From Zanthoxylum bungeanum (taxonomy: Eukaryota; Streptophyta; Magnoliopsida; Sapindales; Rutaceae), in NCBI GenBank assembly GCA_019454045.1, contig SKCR01031834.1, positions 49,830 to 113,829 of the forward strand: a DNA stretch of 64,000 nucleotides. Direction: 5' to 3'. Position 1 is the first letter of the stretch. Each line of letters starts with the position of its first letter. The notes beneath the pieces were generated by a model that did no database searches, had not been told where the DNA came from, and saw only the letters and a program-made list of their open reading frames with translations. Both the position numbers and the translations under genes were made by a program. Positions 58,281 to 64,000 of the stretch are shown piece by piece.

Positions 58281-59429
58281 TTATTTCAGCATGTCCACGT
58301 TGATGGGCTCGGTGAACTTGTTCCCTTCCAAATCTGACAGCCTCACTGCACTATTCCTCATCACCTTTTTGACTAGGTATGACCCTTCCCAATTGGGCCT
58401 GAAATTTCCCCTTGGGTCCATTATTAGTGGCTTCGACTGCTTGAGCACTAAATCAAATTCTCTGATCTTGGTGGGATGCACCTTCTTGTTGAACTCCCTG
58501 GCCAACCTTTTCTGGTATAGCTGCATGTGGTATAAGCCCTTTATCCTTTTCTCATCCAGTAATGCTAGTTGTTCGAACCTCTACGAGGCCCATTCCTGCT
58601 CAGGCAATCCTGCCTCTGCTAGTACCGGCATTGACTGTATATCTACTTCCACTGGTAACACTGCCTCCATCCCGTAAACCAAAGCATAGGGTGTAGCTCC
58701 TGACGCCATTCTCACCGAAGTTTTATACCCCCACAGGGCATACGGTAGATTGTCAGCCCAATCTTTATAACTTTCCATCATCTTAGCTAGTATTTTCTTT
58801 ATGGTTTTGTTGGCCGCCTCCACCGCCCCATTAGCTTGTGGCCTGTAAGGTGATGATTTGTGATGCCTTATCCCGTACTTTTGCAACATCGCCTTCGTTT
58901 CTCCCTGAAATTGGACTCCATTATCCGTCACTATGTGATGTGGCATTCCATATCGACATACTATATTACGGGCTATGAACTTGGCCATCTGCTTCGCCAT
59001 AACATTACGGAGTGACTCGGCTTCCACCCATTTCGAAAAATAGTCTACTGCCACTACTATGAAGCGGTGTCCATTTGATGCATGTGGCCTGATTTCTCCA
59101 ATCATGTCAATACCCCACGCTGAGAAAGGACATGGTTCTGACAGTCCGTATACTTCCGTAGGTGGTAGATGGTTCAAATTACCGTGTGCCGGGCAATCTT
59201 GACAGTGCTTCACCAGCTTTGCGCAGTCAGTTTCCATGGTCGACCAGTAAAATTCCTGTCTCACTATCTTGCGAGACAAATTCAATCCATTCATGTGCGG
59301 TCCACGTACTCCAGCGTGCACCTCTTCCATCACCTTCTGAGCCTCTTCTTTTCTTAAACATTTCAGTTGGACGCCATTGGCTTGTCTCTTGTACAGCTCT
59401 CCCCTCAAACTCACATACTGGGAAGCCAA
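58281..59429 (-). pseudogene. T2 integrase, one frameshift
   Basis: The frame 59429-58581 has the HHCC pattern (HAGVRGPHMNG...HCQDC), the catalytic acidic residues in GIDMIG, VTDNGVQF and NGAVEAANK, and GATPYALVYGMEAVLP, typical of Tat integrase. A shift between 58581 and 58526 moves the C-terminal domain (PNWEGSYLV near 58400) to another frame, which ends at TAA 58281. It would insert element DNA into chromosomes. Catalytic residues are all present. Confidence 0.9.
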
Positions 59430-59689
59430 TTTCTGAATGGATATTCTGTCTTTCTTGCCAGCTCCTTCTGGGAATTCCTCACGTTCTAGATACTACAAAA
59501 TGTCGTAGTACCACGGCTTCCCATCGTCGACTTTTACTTCCAAGATTCTCACTATCTCATAACTGGGTATGCTAGCTGTTGTCAGCAGAAGAGGTCTCAT
59601 TACCAGTTTTCCCAAGTTGCAGCTAGGGTGACTAGTGGTCCGTCATTTGGTTCTCTTCTCGTGGCAAGTGCTGGAATTTACAGTCGGGG
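59430..59689 (-). pseudogene. T2 pol linker between archaeal-type RNase H and integrase
   Basis: Frames are broken by stops here; a DHLSK-like start is followed by a stretch without domain. Normally this part links the second RNase H to the integrase. Confidence 0.5.
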
Positions 59690-60005
59690 ATAGCCTGTGC
59701 CAACTTCCTGAGATGGAGTAGGTAGGGTCTTAACCGCTATTCCTTCAATTCCCATTCCCCTCGTATTTTTCGAACTACCAACATCGAGTCTCCATAAACT
59801 TCTACGTTCTTAGCTCCCATGGCTATTAGTGCTTTCAGTCCAAAGACACATGCTTAATATTCGGCCATGTTGTTGGTTACTTCGAACGTCAACCTTTTGG
59901 CCATAGGTAGGGTTTCTCCTTCGGGGGTAACTATCACAATTCCTATTCCAACTCCTTTGTAATTCACCGCCTCGTCAAAATATATTTTCCACTCCTTGAC
60001 CGTTA
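59690..60005 (-). pseudogene. T2 second (archaeal-type) RNase H
   Basis: The minus-strand frame shows WKIYFDEAVN, GVGIGIVIVTPEGE, NNMAEY-stop-ACVFGLKAL, VYGDSMLVV and GEWELKE, that is the D-E-D catalytic set of an archaeal-type RNase H. Possession of this extra domain after the ordinary RNase H is a hallmark of the Tat lineage. Stops at the codon after AEY and after ELKE interrupt it. Confidence 0.8.
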
Positions 60006-61691
60006 TGGCTTGAACCTCCTCGTCTGGGAATTTGAACTTATACTGATCTCTTCTATGGGTTGTAATGCCAAGAATTCTGCTACGGTTCGCCCTTTGATTA
60101 CCTTAGAGGTGAGGTATTCTATATCAAACTCTGTCAGCAACACCAACCATCTGCCTAACTTCCTTACCAGTGAGGGTACTGAATGCAAATACTTTAGGGG
60201 ATTCTCATTTGCTACCACTTGTATCTTATAGGATTATAAGTAATGACGCAACTTTCGGGAAGCCCATATCACCGCCAAATAGATCTTTTCCACCTCTTGA
60301 TAGCGGGCCTCATACAGAAGCATCTTCTTACTGAGGTAGTAGATTGCATGTTCCACCGCTGTCTCATCTGCCTGTACCATCATCGCCCCCAACGCTTCGG
60401 GTTCTATGGCCAAATACAACACCAAGGGTTTGCCCAGCCTTGGACGTTTCAGGACGGGCGGTTTAACCAAGTATTCTTTGATTTTGTCAAAAACTTCTTG
60501 ACATTGCCTATTCCACTCCACAGACTGGTCATTCCTCAATAGCTTGAAGATGGGTTCATATACTAATGTTAGTTTGGCAATGAATCGACTGATATACTGG
60601 ATTTTCCCGAGAAAAACTCTAACTTCCTTTTCTGTCTTCGGTGCGGGCATCTCGGTAATTGCCTTGATCTTTTCAAAGTCCACTTCTATCCCTCCCATTC
60701 CTACCGTATGCCCCAACAACTTCTCGGATGTTACCCCAAACACACACTTGTTGGGGTTGAGTCGGAGGTTGTACTTAACGACCATTTGAAGGAATTTCTC
60801 CAGTGCTTCTATATGTCCGGCCCTCGTCTCTGATTTAACCATCATGTCATCCACGTATACCTCAATCTCATTATGCATCAAGTCATGGAATAATATAGTG
60901 TCCATTCGTTGATAAGTGGCTCCCGCATTCTTAAGTACAAACGACATCACCTTGTAACAATATATACCCCACTAAGTGACGAAGGCAGTCTTATGCTTGT
61001 CTTCTTCGGCCATGAAGACCTGGTTATATCCTGAGAATCCATCCGCGAATGATTACATAGGAGATAAAGCCGCGCTATCAACCAACACGTCTATATGGGG
61101 TAGAGGAAAATCATCATTTGGGCAAGCTTTGTTAAGGTCCCTATAATCCACGCACATTCTGACCTTTCCATCATTCTTTGGTACCGGAAAAATGTTGGCT
61201 AACCACTTGCGGTACTTCACCACCTATAAGAACCCCATATCTATCTGCTTATTGACTTCTTCCCTAACCTTTTCGGCCCATTCTGGCCTCATTCTTCGGA
61301 GCTTCTGTTTTACTGGTCTCATGTTCAGATAAGTTGATATTATATGTTGGGCAATACCCTTGTCCACTCCTGGCATGTCTTTATAGGACCAGACTAATAC
61401 CTTTTCATATTTTATTAATATTCTCTCTAACTCTTTCCGCTCATCAAAGGTAACCTTACTTGCAATTGAAATTTCCTTGGGGTTTTCACATGTACCAAGA
61501 TTAAATGCATTTGTCTTTGTTGAGTCAATGTCAAATATGCTCATGTCATGCATGTTATGATGCGGACTAACAGGAAAAGACTCGAACAAGTAAGCAAAAT
61601 CAATGTCTTTATTATTAATAAATGTAGGATTACAATCAAATAAGTCAGGAAAATAAACATCTTCGTAATTTACAGTCTTGTCTTCTTCCAT
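60006..61691 (-). pseudogene. pol: T2 reverse transcriptase and first RNase H
   Basis: Begins with WSYKDMPGVDKGIAQH and RPVKQKLRRMRPEWAEKV (61400-61240), continues through VCVDYRDLNKACP-type sequence near 61150, GYNQV near 61020, the catalytic VYVDDMMVKS near 60860, and FLGKIQYISRFI. The RNase H part (LAIEPEALGAMMVQ; YYLSKKMLLYEARY) lacks the usual catalytic aspartate in its first strand, as is common in Tat elements that have the second domain. Four or more stops (near 61224, 61060, 60965, 60235) prevent expression. Confidence 0.9.
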
Positions 61692-61874
61692 CTTCTTGCT
61701 TTATTCGAGCATCAGATTCTCCAACTGCAGTAGTTCTTGCTCCCATTTATCTTCCTCTTTTGCAACTTCCTCTGCCTGTGGTTTTTTACCCATCACATCC
61801 TTGAAGATCTTGAATCCTGGTACTATGATTCTATTGACTTCTATGGGTTCAGGCTTTCCTTGATACCCTGTGGC
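61692..61874 (-). pseudogene. T2 protease-reverse transcriptase linker
   Basis: Short frame-broken stretch between protease and reverse transcriptase on the minus strand, glutamate- and lysine-rich, without domain. Confidence 0.45.
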
Positions 61875-62543
61875 TTACACAAAGTATTCCGTCAGCTTGA
61901 TCCCTTTTTTCTTGGTCTTCGTCTCATTCCCATCGGATTCATACCCCAATCCTCTCTTAGTGTTATGTCCCTTGAAATCTGGTAGTGCTCTTATTCCCTG
62001 GCCCCTAGCACTTAAGCCTGTGTCCCGCTCATATTTCATTCTTTCCATGATTCTAGCCACTTTAGGGTCCACATATTCTTCAAATTTTTCCGCCACTTGG
62101 AACCTTGTGAAATGCTGTATGTCTAAAGCAGCCACAATATTGTCTACTTCAGCCCTGATGGTGATGACTTCTTCTCCATGCGGGAACTTAATAACCTGGT
62201 GCAAAGTGGATGGCACGCCCCCAAGTCTATGAAACCATGGCCTCTCCAATAACAGAGAAAATGTAGATGAGATATCAAGCACTGTGAACTCCACCTCATC
62301 TTCTATCGGGCCAACTTTGACTACTGTGATGAAAGTACCTTCGAGTCCCCATTTTCTATCGTCATATGCTTTGATAGTCATACTGGAGGGGCTTAAATCT
62401 GTTGTCAGCATACCCAACCTTGACAGAATCTTCAAAGGGCACACATTGATAGATGAGCCGTCATCCACCATCACACAAGATGTCTTCTTCCCTCTTACAT
62501 CCGCTTTTATGAATAGCGGCTTGTTGTGATTCCTCCCCTCCAT
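61875..62543 (-). CDS. T2 aspartic protease segment
   Basis: A 222-codon open frame on the minus strand with VMVDDGSSINVCPLKIL at about residues 24-40, the Tat form of the retropepsin site (D-D-G-S), then an LLERPWFHRLGGVPSTLHQ segment (normally LLGRPWIH). The C-terminus is basic and ends at TAG near 61875. It would process the polyprotein. It is separated by a stop (near 62544) from the upstream frame 62550-62945, which normally is continuous with it. Confidence 0.8.
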   Translation of the reverse strand: MEGRNHNKPLFIKADVRGKKTSCVMVDDGSSINVCPLKILSRLGMLTTDLSPSSMTIKAYDDRKWGLEGTFITVVKVGPIEDEVEFTVLDISSTFSLLLERPWFHRLGGVPSTLHQVIKFPHGEEVITIRAEVDNIVAALDIQHFTRFQVAEKFEEYVDPKVARIMERMKYERDTGLSARGQGIRALPDFKGHNTKRGLGYESDGNETKTKKKGIKLTEYFV

Positions 62544-62549
62544 TGGGAG

Positions 62550-62945
62550 CTATTCTTCAGAGAATATTATCATCCGCCTACCCTCTTTCTGTACCAACCC
62601 TACAAATATTGTCGGGTTTACATCTTCAGGTACCATTATCTTGCTTAGAGCTTCTACCATGGCACGCCTGTGCTCTTGAGAGGCGCATAATAACTCACAT
62701 ATGCTCACTTGTGCCCGTGTCTTCTTCAATTGACGCAACACAGTATCCCCCCCGGTGTTATTTGTATTCTCCGTCACCTCTCGGCCTTCTGTTAGCACTT
62801 TTTTTTCTTTCTCCGTTACATCACTGTAAAAACATCCACTACGAGTCATCCCATTTACCTCCCATTCGTCACTGCTCGAGAAGTTTTCCCAGAAATCTCT
62901 CCCCTGCCCTGTTTCATCTTCACTGCTACTATCCCATATCCCCAT
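62550..62945 (-). pseudogene. T2 gag-protease linker
   Basis: Acidic serine-rich start (SSSEDE), then LRQLKKTRAQVSICELLCASQEHRRAM, a segment found just before the protease in Tat polyproteins. It ends at a stop two codons before PMEGRNHNKPL, so it and the protease were once one frame. Confidence 0.75.
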
Positions 62946-63119
62946 GCAAGAAACTTGGTGGAGAGTTCAAAGGACAAAGCTTTCGGGCAGGCCGGAGTTG
63001 ATCATGTAGGTGGGTGGTGGAACAGAGTGGTAGTTGGGTAGAGGGTTTCTGTGTGTGTTGGGTTGTTCTTTTTCCTGGTCAGATATCTTATTGGTGTCAA
63101 TGAAGTCTTGGATCTCATG

Positions 63120-64000
63120 CCTAAGGCGGGTGCAGTTGTCAGTTTCATGGCCTTTTTACTGATGGAAGTGACAATATAGGTTTAGGTCGAGGTGGCGTGG
63201 CACATGGTTTGGAAGTGGTTTAGGTTCTAAGGGTTTTAGAAGTCCTTGCCTATTCAGCTTTTCAAACACCTTTGAAAAAGGTCTACCAAAATTGAAGAAT
63301 CGCTTGTTTCTAATGACAGCGACTTCAGCAGGAGCGAGCTTGGTCCCTGAAGGCCCCCCAATGGTCTTTCTATTCTGGTCGTAAAACTTTATGTTCTCGG
63401 CTTCCTCTTCTTCGATATCCCTGAAAGTTTCTCTTAACTGTCGAAAGTCGCTAATCATGGAGGTCATCCTTCTCAGCTTGTTATAAATGGAGGGCTTGGT
63501 GCTCTTAATGATCATCTTAATCTTGTCCTTCTCCGAGGTCCGTGTTTGCATCTTCAAGAGCTGGCTTCTCCAGCGATCCACATAATCTTTGAAGGTCTCT
63601 TCTAGCTTCTGTTTGGTGTTTTCTAGGTCACGGAGTGACAAGTCTATGTCCATGTCTGTGACATATTGGTTCAGAAAGGCCTCAGCTAATGCACTCCAAT
63701 CATCCCTGACCTTTCTCTTCAGGCCATGATACCATACTACGGGCGCCCCTTCCAGCGACATCACGAACATCTTCTGCACCTGGTTCTTCGACAAACCCAC
63801 TGAAACATATTGTCGAAGATGGACCTTAGGATCTCCATTTCTGTTGAACTTGGCCATGTCAGACATCTTAAACTAGGGAGGCAGTTGTTCTTCGAAAGTC
63901 ATCGCATCATAGTCTAATAGATCTTCATGTTTTCCCTTCATCTTGTGGGTAGCTGACTCTACTTGTTCTCTGAGTTTCTGTAACTCTGCCTGAGGCCCGG
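63120..64000 (-). pseudogene. gag: T2 gag, N-terminus beyond the window
   Basis: The minus-strand frame is open from the window edge, with one TAG near 63873 before KMSDMAKFNRNGDPKVHL. The gag domain has the GDPKVHLRQY, SLEGAPVVWYHGL and FLNQYV landmarks, then a basic tail with LKPLEPKPLP and the histidine/cysteine knuckle (CHFHQ-stop-KGHETDNC) near 63160-63130, where a TAG interrupts it. It would package the genomic RNA. The N-terminal part at 63900-64000 is a predicted coiled coil by its charge pattern. Confidence 0.88.

Overview
The window looks like heterochromatic DNA from a flowering plant, probably a eudicot (inferred). It is AT-rich, shows no intact host gene that I can support, and is built almost entirely of nested LTR retrotransposons. 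Lineages were judged from primer-binding sites, polypurine tracts, translated domains and target-site duplications (TSDs): Ty1/copia, Ty3/gypsy Athila-like, Ty3/gypsy Tat/Ogre-like, and one probable chromovirus-type LTR.

Layout. 1-8553: a non-autonomous copia-like element on the minus strand (called C1), with a left LTR cut by the window edge, a non-coding interior and a full 2.6 kb right LTR. 8554-11339: a broken coding-like fragment split by a solo LTR (9044-10156, TSD ATCCC), then unexplained DNA. 11340-13492: a copia LTR (family X) and RNase H tail on the minus strand. 13493-23424: a 9.9 kb non-coding Tat/Ogre-like element (T1, minus strand) with minisatellites and a 177-bp tandem array inside one LTR. 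23425-48260: a degenerate plus-strand copia element ending in a second family X LTR, split at a GATGT TSD by an 18 kb Athila-like element (G1, 24203-42122). 48261-51097: minus-strand copia remnants (family A). 51098-53733: a probable chromovirus-type LTR and decayed interior. 53734-64000: the 3' two thirds of a coding Tat/Ogre-like element (T2, minus strand), with its 5' end outside the window.

G1 is the most unusual element. After an Athila-type gag-pol with many stops it carries two extra reading frames: a basic, cysteine-rich protein, and an intron-free, near full-length LOG-type (cytokinin-activating phosphoribohydrolase) sequence. The LOG frame was split by a related LTR with a GGCG duplication. 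The segment LTR + LOG tail + 3' UTR was then duplicated in tandem, and the middle LTR is chimeric, as unequal recombination between LTRs predicts.

A second theme is arrays of small inverted repeats with constant loops and changing, still complementary stems. They occur in copia leaders (GCCAAAG loops), in copia LTRs (TGG/TAG spacers), in the Tat U5 region and in the Tat 3' minisatellites. In the copia leaders, paired substitutions between copies support RNA folding. This is the best candidate for an undescribed system here.

All coding regions seen are retrotransposon-derived and most carry stops or frameshifts. The Tat element T2 is the best preserved.
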